From positions 2,728,001 through 2,792,000 of the forward strand of contig NZ_CP067394.1 of the NCBI RefSeq assembly GCF_004210215.2: 64,000 nt of DNA, in the 5' to 3' direction. A program made the position numbers and the translations under genes. Source of the DNA: Cryobacterium sp. SO1. Its GTDB lineage: Bacteria > Actinomycetota > Actinomycetes > Actinomycetales > Microbacteriaceae. Position 1 is the stretch's first letter. Each line of letters begins with the position of its first letter. The notes below the pieces were generated by a model. The model saw only the letters and a program-made list of their open reading frames with translations. It ran no database searches and was not told where the DNA came from. Of the stretch, positions 63,827-64,000 are shown in pieces.

Positions 63827-64000
63827 GCCTCCGAGCCTAGTGAACCCCTCACGTTCAGAGAATCGACGCGGCGCTCGAGAACGGCGCCGGCGGGGAACAC
63901 GCCGGCCAGGGCGATGAGCTCGTCAATGACGTGTGCGACCGGCCGGCTGGTGCAGCATTTGCACCAATCCTGCAGATCGAAGCTCGCGGTCAGCGCCGCT
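63823..64000 (-). CDS. C-terminal fragment of an unidentified protein
   Basis: An open frame enters from the window edge on the minus strand and ends at a TGA that overlaps the GTG start of the DUF2207 gene (GTGA). It encodes at least 58 residues, including FDLQDWCKCCTSRPVAHVID and LIALAGVFPAGAVLERRV. Third positions are GC-rich over most of its length and the four-base overlap is typical of an operon, which supports coding. I do not recognise the family. A C-x-C-C cluster is the only notable motif. Confidence 0.5.
   Translation of the reverse strand, partial: AALTASFDLQDWCKCCTSRPVAHVIDELIALAGVFPAGAVLERRVDSLNVRGSLGSEA

Overview
The window is about 64 kb of high-GC actinobacterial chromosome, most like the family Microbacteriaceae and possibly close to Cryobacterium. 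That placement is inferred from gene content: a DUF222/HNH protein, DUF2510, DUF2207, META, MOSC and CYTH-CHAD proteins, a TM0106-type nuclease-helicase and an F420-type reductase, plus strong G/C bias at third codon positions. It reads as ordinary chromosomal backbone. I saw no rRNA, tRNA, CRISPR array, phage block or complete insertion sequence.

Layout. 1-8.4 kb: tail of an amino-acid ABC permease and its ATPase, a membrane protein, a phosphatase-like protein with a broken active site, sbcD-sbcC (minus), a short-chain dehydrogenase and an AbiEi/DUF559 protein. 8.6-14.7 kb: a fructose PTS locus (DeoR regulator, fruK, fruA, ptsI, ptsH) with a symmetric operator and a terminator. 14.8-25.2 kb: an FHA protein, a MarR-TspO-MFS efflux unit, CYTH-CHAD, a HAD phosphatase, an HNH protein and a lipoprotein. 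25.3-33.5 kb: oligopeptidase B, a GGDEF-EAL protein, a GyrI-like protein and a SNF2 helicase. 33.5-43.9 kb: an F420-type reductase with a divergent MarR, a RecB-like nuclease-helicase, GNAT, an exonuclease with BRCT, an EEP nuclease, a DUF4097 protein, MOSC and a DarT-like protein. 44-51 kb: a minus-strand run of GAP, cls, pepA, an SLC13 permease and an MFS transporter. 51.4-64 kb: AraC, META lipoprotein, DUF4190, a transglycosylase-like protein, DUF2332, quinone oxidoreductase, a TPR-GGDEF cyclase, a broken luciferase-like monooxygenase beside a GC-rich repeat array, HAD, GNAT, DUF2207 and a partial gene.

Four patterns stand out beyond the gene list. First, many genes show a -10 hexamer of the form TANNNT exactly 6 (sometimes 7) bases before an ATG/GTG and no Shine-Dalgarno sequence, which indicates frequent leaderless transcription; I used this to choose starts. 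Second, two diverged copies of a roughly 65-70 base hairpin element lie in two gaps between convergent genes, at 38.8 and 42.9 kb. Third, a minisatellite-like array at 59.85-60.27 kb occupies the place where the N-terminal half of a luciferase-like monooxygenase gene should be. Fourth, a perfect 48-base tandem duplication adds 16 residues to the F420-type reductase.

All functions are read from motifs and remembered family features. No database search was possible, so family names without visible catalytic residues are less certain than those with them.
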